From NCBI GenBank assembly GCA_016713035.1, contig JADJPW010000001.1, positions 1,543,262 to 1,607,261 of the forward strand: a DNA stretch of 64,000 nucleotides, read 5' to 3'. The translations under genes and the position numbers were made by a program. Below are positions 18,112 to 29,200 of this stretch, piece by piece. The first letter of the stretch is position 1; the number at the start of each line of letters is the position of its first letter. Source of the stretch: Verrucomicrobiaceae bacterium (GTDB lineage: Bacteria; Verrucomicrobiota; Verrucomicrobiia; Verrucomicrobiales; Verrucomicrobiaceae). Under the pieces are notes generated by a model. The model ran no database searches. It was not told the origin of the DNA and was given only the letters and a program-made list of their open reading frames with translations.

Positions 18112-19531
18112 ATGCGTTTCTTCGCCATCCTACTCCTCGTTTCATCGTCCTTTGCCGCCGATTTGCCTGATCCGGCTGCCATCTCCGCAGCGATGAAAAA
18201 AGCCGTCACTTACGCTCACACGCACCTCGCCCGCCAGGGGGGCTATGCCTCCTCGTATGACAAAGAAGGGAAAATCGGCGAAACGGAGCACAGCGAGTCC
18301 CCGACGATCATCTCCATCCAACCACCCGGCACGACGACGATGGGGCTAGCGATGCTGCGGGCCTACCGGGCCACGGGTGATGCAACGATGTTCAAAGCGG
18401 CCCGTGATGCCGCTGGGGCACTCATCCGCAGTCAGGCTCGCCTCGGGTGGCTGGGACAGCGATTTCGACTTTGATCCCGAAAAGGCGAAAAAATACCACC
18501 TTCGCTGCCAATTCGACGCCGGAGACAAGGAAACCGGCAAACGCAAAAACCTGAGCACCCTCGATGACAACAAAACCCAGTCTGCGATGCTTTTTCTGCT
18601 AGAAATCGCCCACGAAGCAGCCCTCAAAGATGACACCGCACTGCAACAAGCCAAGAAGGTGGCTTTTGATGCCCTTTTAGCCGCACAGGCACCCTGCGGC
18701 GCATGGCCGCAGCAGTTCAAAGAGCCCGCCGATGCCGCCGCACCCGTGCTAAAGGCCAGCTACCCAGAGACATGGAGCCGCACCTTCCCCAAAGAGGACT
18801 ACAAGAGCTATTACACCCTCAATGACGGCAACCTCAGCGAGATCGCCAAAGTGCTCATGCGTGCCTACGAGCTGGAAAAAGATGAGCGCTACCTCACCGC
18901 CATCAAGAAGCTCGGTGACTTCTTCATCCTCGCCCAGATGCCAGAGCCACAGCCCGTCTGGGCCATGCAATACGATCACGCCATGCATCCAGCCTGGGCG
19001 CGGAAGTTTGAGCCACCATCCGTCACCGCCTACGAGACGATCGAGGCGCTGGAGACGCTCCACAGCATCTGGGTGCTCACAGGTGATGACAAATACCTCG
19101 CCCCCATGCAGCCCGCACTCGCGTGGTATCAGCGCTCCAAACTGCCAGATGGCACCTACGCACGCTTTTATGAGCTGAAGACCAACAAACCGCTCTTCTT
19201 CGTCAAAGACACCTACGAGCTCACTTACGACGACAGCAATCTGCCCACACACTACTCCTTCAAAGACGACCAGCAGGACGATCTGGACGCCCTCAAAGAA
19301 AGACTGGTAAAACCACGCGAGGAACTGCTCCAAAAGCTCGCTGGCCCGCAGAATCCCAAAGTATGGCGCAGCCGGGCCAAAGGTGCCGCAGAGAAGGCAC
19401 GCCGCGCCGCCGAAGCGCTCGATGCCGAGGGCCGCTGGCTCAAAAATGACCGCATCGACGGCAGCGACTTCGCCAAGCACGTGAATGCCATGGCCATCTT
19501 CGTCGAGGCATCTCAAAAAGCGGCTGAGTGA
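18112..19531 (+). pseudogene. Secreted pectate lyase (PelA/family 10-like), one-base frameshift
   Basis: ATG at 18112 begins a signal peptide (MRFFAILLLVSSSFA). The following AMKKAVTYAHTHLARQGGYASSYD and GTTTMGLAMLRAYRATGD resemble family-10 pectate lyases, (alpha/alpha)-toroid enzymes that cleave polygalacturonate by beta-elimination. Later motifs are GAWPQQF, YYTLNDGNLSEIAKVL and WAMQYDHAMHPAWARKFEPPSVT. The frame breaks at 18433-18439. The sequence reads CAGGCTCGCC, while CAGCTCGCC would continue as RSQLASGGWDSDFDFDP. One extra G accounts for the break, and both halves are otherwise intact. The long C-terminal Lys/Ala-rich stretch follows the enzyme domain. Confidence 0.8.
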
Positions 19532-19598
19532 CGCAGAGGGGCCGCACGGAGCCCCGTCCGCACCATTTAATAGACTGCGGCTGTGATTTTCTTGCCTG

Positions 19599-22187
19599 AT
19601 GAGCTTTCCCTCTCGTAGAGTGCCAGACATGCCGGCCAATACGCGCACCGCTCCTGATATCCGTGACCATGAGACGCTCCGTCTCATCGGCCGTGGGGCA
19701 TTCGGTGAGGTGTGGATGGCACGGAGCGTCACCGGAGCCCTGCGGGCAGTGAAGGTGGTGTGGCGTGAGGATTATGACCGACCAGATTCATTCGAGCGTG
19801 AGTTCGAGGCGATCAAACGCTACGAGCCGATCAGCCGCCGCCACGAGGGCCTAGTGCCGATTTTGCAGGTGGGGCGGAACTCCCAGGAGGGCTTCTATTA
19901 TTATGTGATGGAGCTGGCAGATGACCTCGAGCGCGGGCGAGACATCACCGAGGAGACCTACCTGCCACACACGCTAGGTCTGGAGATGCGGCGGGATAAG
20001 CGCATCACCGCAGAGCGCTGCGTCCAGATCGGTGCGAACATCGCAGAGGGACTCGATTACCTGCATCAAAACAAGCTCATCCATCGTGACGTAAAGCCGT
20101 CGAATCTGGTCTTCATTGATGGAAAGTGCCGATTGGCAGACATCGGGCTCGTAGCGCTACTCGGACAGCGCAGCTTCGTCGGCACCGAGGGCTTTGTTGC
20201 CCCTGAAGGGCCAGGTTCCGTGGCATCGGATCTGTTTTCGCTCGGCATGGTGCTCTATGAGGCGAGCACAGGGAAAGACCGGCTCGATTTCCCAGATCTG
20301 CCGTCCTGTGCAGACACCGGCGACCGCCTGGATGTGTGGCGCAGACTGCATGATGTGATCTGCGTGGCCTGCGCCCCCCAGGCAAAGGACCGCCACATCA
20401 GCGCAGATGAGATGGCCCTGGCTCTACGCGGACAACCTCTGCCCAGTCAGCGCAAGCGTGCACTGTGGACAGCGATGATCGTTGGCGCGGCAGCGATGGC
20501 TGTGATCGGAGCCCTGGCCGGCGTGTGGTGGGTGCAAAAACAGCGCACCCAGCAGGCTGTGGCACTGCGCCAGCAGCAGCCGCGCCTACGCATCACCACC
20601 GAGCCAGCGGGAGCGACTGTTTTCTCCGGCCAGGAGAAGCTAGGAGTGACCCCTCTCGATCTCAATCCCGTGGAGGACGTGCCGATCATCTACCAGCTCA
20701 TGCTACCTGGCTATAAGCAGATGGAGATCGAGCATATCTCCAGCTCCAAAGAGCCTGCGGTCTATGATCTGAAACTAGAAACCACCCGCCTGCCGCAAAA
20801 AGGTGAGCGCTGGATGAACAGCCTGGGCATGATCTTCAAGCCCTCCGCAGGTGGTCACACCAGTGTCGATCCGGTGGAGATGAAGCACTTCAAACGCTTC
20901 CTCGATGCAGAAAATCGGACTTTTGAGGGCAAAGTCGTGCGCTGGCAGCCTAGCAAGGACAAAGAGAGCGCCTACATCGTCGTAGTCCCCGTGGGCGATG
21001 CAGAGGCCTTCCGCTATTGGGTCACGGAGTCCGATCGCAACGATGCCTACCTCAGCCAGGAGCACCATTATGTCGTAGAGCCCTTCTACTTCGTCGAAAG
21101 CGGGCAATCCGAGACACCCGACATGCCCGACATCGATGGCGACAGCACGGACGATGGTGAAAAAGACTGGCAGGCCTTTCACCTCCGAGTCGAGCGCCAG
21201 ACCTACGGCAGCGTGGTGATCCGCACCCAGCCGGAAAAAGTCCGCGTCTTCATGCATGAGCAGCTCTTGGGCGAAACACCGCTGGAGCTACCCCGCGTGC
21301 GCACTGGAGCATTCGAAGTCGAATTGCGAGAGGAGGGCTTCGCCGATGTCGTGTTAGAGGGCGAGATCAAGGAAGGCGAGCTCACCGAGCTCTTCTCCGA
21401 CATGCAGACACGCAAAGCAGTGAGCTTCGGCCGTGAATGGAGCGCAAACAGCCTCGGCATGCGCTTTGTCCCACTGGATGACAACAGCATGCTCGCCGCG
21501 TGGGAGACACGCTATCGCGACTACGTCGAGTACTGCCGCGCCACCGGCGCACGCAAACCCGGACGCATGGATGAAGGCGGCAATGTCAAAGGCGCAAACC
21601 TCCCCATCACGGGTGTGGACCGCGCAGAAGCCCGCGCTTTCTGCCAATGGCTCACCGAGCGCGAGCGCAATGCAGGCCTCATCGGAGCGAAAGATGTGTA
21701 CCGCCTACCGACCGATGAGGAATGGAGCCGCGCCGCTGGCCTGCCGCCCGAGCGTGGAGCCACCCCGGCAGAGCGCAATGGCCGCATCCGCGGCGTTTAT
21801 CCCTGGGGCTATGACTGGCCACCACCAGAGCAGATCGACAACCTCGCAGACCCAGTCGCAGCGCGGAAAGCCAGCCTCGATAGCTTCATCCCTGACTATG
21901 AAGATAAGTTCACCCACCTAGCCAGCGTCGCCGCGCTCAAACCGGGCAAAGATGGCTACAGCGGACTCGCAGGCAATGTCAGTGAGTGGGTGGAAACCGA
22001 CTACGAACCCGCCGCCAAGCCAAAAAGCGAAACCGACAAGCCCCCAACGCCTCTCGCCACCCTGCGCGGAGGAAACTGGCGCAGCGCGACACCTGATGAG
22101 CTCCAATCCTCCATGCGCCAAGGCCTCCCACCGGAATCCCGCAAAAACACCATCGGCTTCCGCGTCGTGCTAGCGCGTGGGAAGTGA
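19599..22187 (+). CDS. Ser/Thr protein kinase with PEGA and sulfatase-modifying-factor-like (FGE) domains
   Basis: 862 residues. The cytoplasmic kinase has glycine loop GRGAFGEV (31-38), Lys52, and catalytic HRDVKPSN (162-169). The metal motif is DIG (181-183) instead of DFG. One membrane helix lies at about 289-311. The exported part holds two PEGA-like repeats (ITTEPAGATVFSGQ, and again IRTQPEKVRVFMHEQ) and ends in an FGE/formylglycine-generating-enzyme-like domain: SLGMRFVPL, YCRATG, RLPTDEEWSRAAG, YSGLAGNVSEWV, LRGGNWR. Such domains in receptor kinases usually act as binding modules, and catalysis is doubtful. The start could instead be ATG at 19629. Confidence 0.85.
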   Translation: MSFPSRRVPDMPANTRTAPDIRDHETLRLIGRGAFGEVWMARSVTGALRAVKVVWREDYDRPDSFEREFEAIKRYEPISRRHEGLVPILQVGRNSQEGFYYYVMELADDLERGRDITEETYLPHTLGLEMRRDKRITAERCVQIGANIAEGLDYLHQNKLIHRDVKPSNLVFIDGKCRLADIGLVALLGQRSFVGTEGFVAPEGPGSVASDLFSLGMVLYEASTGKDRLDFPDLPSCADTGDRLDVWRRLHDVICVACAPQAKDRHISADEMALALRGQPLPSQRKRALWTAMIVGAAAMAVIGALAGVWWVQKQRTQQAVALRQQQPRLRITTEPAGATVFSGQEKLGVTPLDLNPVEDVPIIYQLMLPGYKQMEIEHISSSKEPAVYDLKLETTRLPQKGERWMNSLGMIFKPSAGGHTSVDPVEMKHFKRFLDAENRTFEGKVVRWQPSKDKESAYIVVVPVGDAEAFRYWVTESDRNDAYLSQEHHYVVEPFYFVESGQSETPDMPDIDGDSTDDGEKDWQAFHLRVERQTYGSVVIRTQPEKVRVFMHEQLLGETPLELPRVRTGAFEVELREEGFADVVLEGEIKEGELTELFSDMQTRKAVSFGREWSANSLGMRFVPLDDNSMLAAWETRYRDYVEYCRATGARKPGRMDEGGNVKGANLPITGVDRAEARAFCQWLTERERNAGLIGAKDVYRLPTDEEWSRAAGLPPERGATPAERNGRIRGVYPWGYDWPPPEQIDNLADPVAARKASLDSFIPDYEDKFTHLASVAALKPGKDGYSGLAGNVSEWVETDYEPAAKPKSETDKPPTPLATLRGGNWRSATPDELQSSMRQGLPPESRKNTIGFRVVLARGK

Positions 22188-22216
22188 ACAAAATCGGCCA
22201 CGAAGGTGCCATCCGA

Positions 22217-22876
22217 TCACTTCTTCAGTAAACCCACCTTTTTCGCCGCTGGCACATTCAGACGATGCGCAGCCAGTGGCAACACGGACTGGAGCTGTGG
22301 CGCAGCAGCCAGATCACGCGGCGTGATCATCTCACGCTCCAAAGGCAGGCCATGAGCGATTTCGCGAATCACTTGCTCATGAGGCTGCCACTTGAGCGAG
22401 CCCAACGTGACCAATTTCCCCATCTTTTGCCCAGTAGCAGCAAGCCAGCCTTTGTAGATCAGCTCCGAGCAGTAGATCTTCGCGTCATCGAGCTCATACT
22501 GAATATCGTAGGGCCGCCCCAGGAACCTGCGAGCTTGGGCGATCATCGCGGGCACATTTTTCTGGAGTTCTGGCTTTACGCGATGCACCGCAAAGCCTTT
22601 TCCCCGACCTTGGTGAATCCAGCGCAAAAGCGGCTTCTCCTGCACCGGCCCGATCGCCTCCAGCACATACCAACCGCCCTCCTTTTTAACCACGATGCCA
22701 CAATGCGAAAAAGGCGATCCCGTGCATCCTTCAATCGCATCAATGACCGCGCCATGAGCCAAAGACTGAAAAACCAAATCGCCGTGCTGTGGCGTATAAC
22801 TAACCGGAGGCACCTCATCGGCTACACCGAATAGGATGCTGACGAAAAGAATGCAGAGGACAGAGCAAAGGCGCAT
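22217..22876 (-). CDS. YiiX-like permuted papain-fold hydrolase
   Basis: 219 residues with a signal peptide (MRLCSVLCILFVSILFGVA). The pattern HGDLVFQ, SPFSHCGIVVKK (His) and KIYCSELIYKG (Cys-Ser-Glu) is that of the YiiX/NlpC-P60-related permuted papain superfamily. Members are peptidoglycan or lipid amidases/peptidases; the substrate is unknown here. It is convergent with the kinase gene and followed upstream, on the same strand, by an L,D-transpeptidase, so a cell-wall role is plausible. Confidence 0.8.
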   Translation of the reverse strand: MRLCSVLCILFVSILFGVADEVPPVSYTPQHGDLVFQSLAHGAVIDAIEGCTGSPFSHCGIVVKKEGGWYVLEAIGPVQEKPLLRWIHQGRGKGFAVHRVKPELQKNVPAMIAQARRFLGRPYDIQYELDDAKIYCSELIYKGWLAATGQKMGKLVTLGSLKWQPHEQVIREIAHGLPLEREMITPRDLAAAPQLQSVLPLAAHRLNVPAAKKVGLLKK

Positions 22877-22970
22877 ACAGGCCTACATTCTGCAAATCTG
22901 CCTCGTGAATGGCAAGACTTTAATGACAGCCCCAGGGCTTTGACGCCGATACAAAGCCAGCAAGGCCAGC

Positions 22971-23663
22971 CTATTCTTTCGTCACACTGACAGGCGAGCC
23001 TGACTGCACCCATTCATAAAAAAACTTGGCGGGATTCCCAGCCGTCAGCGGCATGCGGATGCAGCCATGCGAGGCAGGGTAGCTCGGCACACTGCTAAAG
23101 CCATGAATGAAAATGTTGCCATTGATCTGCACGCTCCACGGCATCGGTGCATTTTGGTACAGGCTGGAAAAATGCATCTTGGAGCGAAATGGCCCCGCGC
23201 GGAATTCACCAGCCGGAGTGCGACCATTTTTACCCGAGCTGATGTGCGTCTGAATCACCAGCCTGTCTCCCTGCCAGCCTTGCAGCACTTGCTTCGCCAG
23301 ACTGATCTCCACGCGGTGCGCGGCTACACGCACTCGGAATCCACGGAAGATCTGCCCCACCTTCACCGTGCCATCGGCCTCTGCCGCAGCCACTGAGACA
23401 CCCGCAGCGGCCAGATGCTCCAGGGTGATCAGCTCCGTGCCATCCAGCAGTTGGCGCAGTGACCCCGGATTGATCCTCGCTGCGCCGAGTTGTGTGACAT
23501 GACCTTTCTCATCTACCTGCACGGGCAGCCTGAGTTCCTGAATGGCTTCATGCACGGGCAAAAAGATCTTCCCGGCCTCTGCCGCAAACGTGATACCATC
23601 CAAAGTGCCTGCCCAGACTGGCATGGTGAAAAGACACAGAATCAGAAGTCGAAGCGAGCTCAT
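22971..23663 (-). CDS. L,D-transpeptidase (YkuD domain), secreted
   Basis: About 230 residues from ATG at 23663, chosen because it starts a signal peptide (MSSLRLLILCLFTMPVWA); the open frame extends 35 codons further upstream without support. The C-terminal YkuD domain shows HISSGKNGRTPAGEF, IFIHGFSSVPSYPASHGCIRM, with the catalytic Cys in SHGCIR. These enzymes form 3-3 or protein-peptidoglycan crosslinks. The N-terminal half resembles a copper-amine-oxidase-N-like domain (FLPVHEAIQEL...). Confidence 0.88.
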   Translation of the reverse strand: MSSLRLLILCLFTMPVWAGTLDGITFAAEAGKIFLPVHEAIQELRLPVQVDEKGHVTQLGAARINPGSLRQLLDGTELITLEHLAAAGVSVAAAEADGTVKVGQIFRGFRVRVAAHRVEISLAKQVLQGWQGDRLVIQTHISSGKNGRTPAGEFRAGPFRSKMHFSSLYQNAPMPWSVQINGNIFIHGFSSVPSYPASHGCIRMPLTAGNPAKFFYEWVQSGSPVSVTKE

Positions 23664-24007
23664 GCCTACACCATCACGCATCCAGCGTGCATCAGCAAGG
23701 GGCAGTGCGGCGGCGCTACGGACCCTGTCCGCATGGGTTGCCAGCCAAAGCGCAACTTGCGCAATCACTCGGGCATGCTAAGAGTGCGCCCGTCCGACTT
23801 GCTGCGGTGCCTTTTTAAAACTACGGCCAGCCAGCTCCCCCGGACACACATGGCACGCAGAGCGCAAATCAAGGCGGTCTCCATCATTCACAGCAGGCGG
23901 AAGCTCGTGGATCATGCCCCTGACCTCATCGCCCGACGCGGACACTCGCGGTGAGATCACTCCAGCGCCCCTGCCCTGCCCGAAACACCAACAACACCCT
24001 CCAATTT
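23664..24007. other. Intergenic stretch between divergent L,D-transpeptidase and RNase R genes
   Basis: About 340 bases. No gene, structured RNA or repeat was recognised. Open frames through it are continuations or shadows of the neighbours. It presumably holds the two divergent promoters. Confidence 0.4.
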
Positions 24008-26230
24008 ATGGAACAAAACATCCTCAAACTCCTCGGCAGCGCCGACTACACTCCATCCAACGTGCCTGAGCTCCTCCAGGCACTCCAGCTCAAAGCCTGG
24101 CAGCAGCAGGAACTCCAGCGCTACCTCAAAGACATGGCCAAACGCGGCGAAATCATCCGCACCAAAGGCAATCGCTACATCGCCGCACGCGAGGCTGATC
24201 TCATCCCCGGCACCATCTCCGTCAACCGCGCTGGAAAGGGCTTCGTCCAGCCAGATGAGTCCGGAATGGGCGAAATCACCATCACCGAGCGCAACATGGG
24301 CACCGCCATGCATGGCGACCGCGTGCTCGTGCGCCGCGATGTCCGCGCTGAGGGCCTCCAGCGCCCCATCACGCCCAAGGAGAACACAGGCACCATCGTC
24401 CGCGTCCTAGAGCGGAAGCGCACCCAATTCGTCGGCACACTGCAAATCTCCAAACAGCTTTTCTTTGTCAAACCAGACGATCCACGGCTGCCGGCCGCCG
24501 TCATGGTGCCGCCACCGAAAGACGTGGGCCGCAAAGCCCTGCATGGCGATAAAGTCGTCGTCGAACTCGGTGTGTGGGACAATGCGCAGACTCCGCCCGA
24601 AGGCGAAGTCATCGAAGTCCTCGGCCCGCCCGATGCCGAAGGCGTCGATATGCTCAGCGTCATCCGTCATTACGACCTGGTGCTGCATTTCCCGAAAAAC
24701 GTGCTCCACGAGGCCCAAACCATCGCCAAATCACGCCCAGACAACCAACCCAGCGCCGATGAGTGCAAGGGCCGTACCGACTGCCGCAAGCACAACGTCA
24801 TCACCATCGACCCCGATGATGCGAAGGACTTCGATGACGCCATCTGCATCCAAAAGCAGCCCGATGGCCAATGGAGGCTCTGGGTCCACATCGCCGATGT
24901 TTCACACTACGTGAAGCCCGGCTCCCCACTCGATGTGGAGGCCAAAAAACGCGGCAATTCCACCTATCTCGTCGATCGCGTGGTCCCCATGCTCCCGGAG
25001 GCACTCAGCAATGAGCTCTGTTCTCTCAAACCGGACGTCGATCGCCTCACCAAATGCGTCGAATTCGTCCTCAGCAAAGAAGGCCACGTCGTCAGCTCCA
25101 AATTCTACGCCGCAGTCATCCGCAGCAAACGCCGCTTCACTTACAAAGAAGCCTTCGCCGTGCTCCAGCGTCCGCCAGAGGGCGAAATCGAGCAAATGCT
25201 GCATGATGCCCATGCCATGGCACAGCGTATCCGCGCCCAACGCTTCAAAAATGGCTCCCTCGATCTCGATTTCCCGGAAAACAAAATCCGCCTCGACGAG
25301 CAGGGCAAAGTCATCCGCATCGAGCGCATCGAAAACGATGAATCGCACCAGCTCATCGAGGAATACATGCTCCTGGCTAATGAAGCTGTCGCAGGCCGCC
25401 TCATGCAGCTAGATCGCCCATGCGTCTATCGCGTGCATGAATCCCCGAAGGAAAAACGCCTCAATGACTTCCGTGAAGGCGTGCTAGCCCACCGCGTGCC
25501 GTGCGGGAATCTCACGCATCGCCCGGAGGTGCAAAAGCTCCTCGCCCGGCTGGCAGACCTACCCATCGGCGCAGCCTTGAAGATCGGCTTCCTCCGCTCA
25601 CTCATGCGTGCCCGCTACGCCGTCGAGCCTCTCGGCCACTACGGACTCGCCAAGACAAAGTACACACACTTCACCTCACCGATCCGTCGCTACGCAGACC
25701 TCGTCGTCCACCGCGCTCTCTTTGAAAAGCCGCCCACACCCGGCGATGCCAAGCTGATCGCTGAGCACATCACCGCGACCGAGCGCAACAGCGCCGATGC
25801 CGAGCGTGATAGCAAAGACGTCAAGCTCTACGCCTATCTCGAAGCGCAGCTCAAAACGAAACGCCCCACCGCCTACGACGCACTCGTCACCGACGTGCGG
25901 AATTTCGGCTTCTTTGTCGATGTCACCGATCTCGGGCTCAGTGGCGTGGTGCCCTTCTCCGCCATGACGGATGACTTTTACACGCTCGATCCCGCCAGCG
26001 GCAAGCTCATCGGCCGCCGCACTGGCCGCACCATCCAGCTCGGTGACCGCGTGCAAGTCCAAGTGCGCAGTGTGGACCGCTTCAAAAAGCAGGTCGATTT
26101 CACCCTCGTGAAAAACACGGCAGAAAGTCAAAAGTCATCCACACGCCCGCAGAGCGACCGCCCAGCTCCCAAAAAGCACTTCAAAGCCCATGGAAAGCCG
26201 AAACGCTCCTGGAAAGGCCGTGGCAAATGA
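24008..26230 (+). CDS. rnr: Ribonuclease R (RNB-family 3'-5' exoribonuclease)
   Basis: About 740 residues from ATG at 24008. Order of domains: N-terminal helix-turn-helix-like segment, cold-shock/OB domains (GFVQPDESGMGEITI), RNB catalytic core with TIDPDDAKDFDDAI (the metal-binding aspartates) and YTHFTSPIRRYADLVVHR, then an S1 domain (VTDVRNFGFFVDVTDLGLSGVV). A basic tail ends KAHGKPKRSWKGRGK. It degrades structured RNA in the cytoplasm. An upstream in-frame ATG at 23951 would add residues with no domain support. It is convergent with the RND pump gene, 15 bases away. Confidence 0.95.
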   Translation: MEQNILKLLGSADYTPSNVPELLQALQLKAWQQQELQRYLKDMAKRGEIIRTKGNRYIAAREADLIPGTISVNRAGKGFVQPDESGMGEITITERNMGTAMHGDRVLVRRDVRAEGLQRPITPKENTGTIVRVLERKRTQFVGTLQISKQLFFVKPDDPRLPAAVMVPPPKDVGRKALHGDKVVVELGVWDNAQTPPEGEVIEVLGPPDAEGVDMLSVIRHYDLVLHFPKNVLHEAQTIAKSRPDNQPSADECKGRTDCRKHNVITIDPDDAKDFDDAICIQKQPDGQWRLWVHIADVSHYVKPGSPLDVEAKKRGNSTYLVDRVVPMLPEALSNELCSLKPDVDRLTKCVEFVLSKEGHVVSSKFYAAVIRSKRRFTYKEAFAVLQRPPEGEIEQMLHDAHAMAQRIRAQRFKNGSLDLDFPENKIRLDEQGKVIRIERIENDESHQLIEEYMLLANEAVAGRLMQLDRPCVYRVHESPKEKRLNDFREGVLAHRVPCGNLTHRPEVQKLLARLADLPIGAALKIGFLRSLMRARYAVEPLGHYGLAKTKYTHFTSPIRRYADLVVHRALFEKPPTPGDAKLIAEHITATERNSADAERDSKDVKLYAYLEAQLKTKRPTAYDALVTDVRNFGFFVDVTDLGLSGVVPFSAMTDDFYTLDPASGKLIGRRTGRTIQLGDRVQVQVRSVDRFKKQVDFTLVKNTAESQKSSTRPQSDRPAPKKHFKAHGKPKRSWKGRGK

Positions 26231-26245
26231 GCCTGAAAGCCGGAC

Positions 26246-29200
26246 TCAGGGTTCCGTGCCCTCCATTGCCTCATCCAGTCTGCGGCTCGCATCGTGCGGA
26301 GAGCCTGTGTGCTTTGCCAGCAGGGCATACATCATCGGCACCAGGACCAGAGTCACCAGCGTGGCGATACTGACACCAAAGACGATCACGACACCGACGA
26401 CGCGGCGGGTTTCATAGCCAGCGCCACTGCCGAGCATGAGTGGCAGCGCCCCCATCACGGTGGCTAGCGCTGTCATGATGATCGGGCGCAGACGCTGCTC
26501 ACTGGCTGAGAGGATGGCCTCACGGAAAGCCACGCCTTCATCACGGAGCTGATTGATGAACTCGACGATCAAAATGCCATTTTTCGCCGCCAGCCCGATC
26601 AGCATGATCAGGCCGATCTGGCTATGAATGCTCTGATTCATGCCCATGAGCTTCAGACCCAACAAAGCACCACCGACAGCCATCGGCACTGTGAGCATGA
26701 TGGTGAAGGGATGCACAAAACTCTCAAACTGCGCCGCTAGAACCAAAAAGGCGATCAGCAGTGCCAAAGCGAAGACGAGACCGATGCTGCCCTGATTCTG
26801 CTTCAGCTTCAGCGCATTGCCTTTGTAGCCGATCACGGCACTGCCAGGCAGCGTATCGCGGATCAGTCCTTCTAAATACGTCACGGCCTCTCCGAGGCTG
26901 TAGCCCGGTGCCAGCTCGGCATCGAAGGTGATGCTGCGCATGCGGTTGTATCGATTCAAAGTGCCGCTGTCGGCGAATTCCTCCATTTTGACCAGATTGG
27001 ATAAAGGGATGAGTTTCTTCGTGCGGTCGCTACGCACAAAGAGGTTGTTCAGGTCCACGGGGCTGCGTTTGTCCGCGTAGCCGCCTTCCAGCACCACGTC
27101 GTATTCCTCACCTTGATGGATGAACGTGGTCGCACGGCGGCCTCCGAGCATGGTTTCGAGCGTGAGGCCGATGTCAGCACTCGAAACACCGAGATCGGCA
27201 GCTCGCGCCTGATCAATGTCGATGCGCAGTTGTGGCTTCGTATCACGGTAATCACAATCGAGGCCGATGAGCTGCGGATTTTGCCGTCCTTTGGCCAAAA
27301 TGAGGTCACGCCACTGCGCCAGCTCCTCAAAGGTCGGGCCGCTCACCACGACCTCGACTGGCTTGTTCAGCCCGCGCAGGATCGCTTGGCGCATGATGAC
27401 AGAAACCTTGCCCTCGGTCATATCAGCGGTTTTTTTCCGCACCTCATCCATGATGGAGAAACCGTCACGCCGCTGCCCAAAGGGCTGCAAGGTCACGACC
27501 GCGATGGATTCATTAAAATCTGCCGTGGAGCCAAAATTCCGCGGTGCACGCGAGTTCACCCGCGTGGCCTCCTTTGTATCCTCGACGAGGTACATGAGCC
27601 GATCCGTCAGCTTATCGAGCGTCTCTGCCGTATTAGCATAAGTCGTGCCTGGCGGAGAGGTGGCGGTGACAAAGAAACTACCGCGATCCTCACGCGGCAT
27701 GAATTCATCCGGGATACTCATCAGCAGCCACACGCAGAGTGCCGTGAGTCCAGCGACGATGGGGAAAGAGGAGGCCGGAAAGTGCAGCGCCAGACTGAGC
27801 AGCCAGCGGTAGCTCCTCTGCACCGCGCCAAACACGCGATCGAGCAAGCGAGCGATGAGCCCATCCCCTTCCCTGCCACGCAGGATTTTCGACGCCATCA
27901 TCGGCGATAAAGTGAGTGCTACGAAGCCGCTGAAAGCCACCGCGATGCTCAGCGTCACACTGAACTCCGCAAACATCTTCCCCGTATCCCCCGGCATGAA
28001 CGCCACAGGCACAAAGACACTCATGAGCACCAGCGTCGTCGCCACCACGGCAAAGGCTACCTGCCGCGTGCCTTTGTAGGCAGCCACCAGCGGCTTCTCA
28101 CCCTCCTCAATGCGGCGATGGATGTTTTCCAAGACCACAATGGCATCATCCACGACGAGGCCGATGGCCAATACAAAGGCCAGCAGCGTCAGCGTATTCA
28201 TCGAGAAGCCCAAAGCCTGTAACACGAGGCAGGTGGCAAAAACACTCACCGGCACAGCCACCGTAGGGATCAAAACCGCACGGAAACTGCCCAGGAAGAG
28301 GAAAATAATGACCACCACCAACACCAATGCGATGCCGAGCGTGCGATACACCTCATGCAGTGATTCCTCGATGAATTGGCTGATGTCGTAGCTGTTTTCC
28401 AGACGTAGATCCGGCGGCAGCGTCTTGCGGATCTCCTCCGCCTCTGCACGCACGGCACGGGCGACCTCCAGGGGATTTGAGCGTGACTGGCGGATGATGC
28501 CGATGCTCACCATCAAGACGCGATTGCCTTTAAAAACCGTCCGTGCCTCCTCCGCCCCCAAGGAGATGCGTGCCACCTCACCCAGCCGTACTTGATAGCC
28601 ATTTTCACCACGAAAGACGACGAGCTTTTCAAAGTCCTCCACACTACCGTATTGGCGATTCAGCCTCACCGTGAATTGCCGATCCAGAGACTGCACCGTG
28701 CCTGCCGGTGGGTCCACATTTTCACTGCGCAGCGCCTTTTCCACATCCAGCGCAGTGAGTCCGCGTGCCACCAGCGCCTCACGGTCCAGCCACACTCGCA
28801 GGGCATAACGACTACCTCCATTGATGCGAACCCGCGCCACACCCTCCAGCCGTGAAAAGCGATCCACCAAATAGCGCTCCGCATAGTCGGTGAGCTCCAA
28901 AGTGCCGCGATGATCGCTGGTGAGGTTCAGGTACATGAGCACCTCAGCACTCAGCTCCGTCTTACCGACATTCGGCGGCTCCACCTCGGCTGGGAAGGTC
29001 GATAGTATGGGGCTGATTGCCTCGCGTATATCATTGGCAGCCGCATCCAGATCACGCCCCAGAGTGAACTCGACCGTGATCTCGGATTTACCATCTGTAC
29101 TGATCGAGGAGATGTTTTCGATGGCCTCCACCTGTGAAATGCGATCCTCCAGCCGCTGCGTGATGCGCCGCTCCACCACCGATGCCGCTGCACCACGGTA

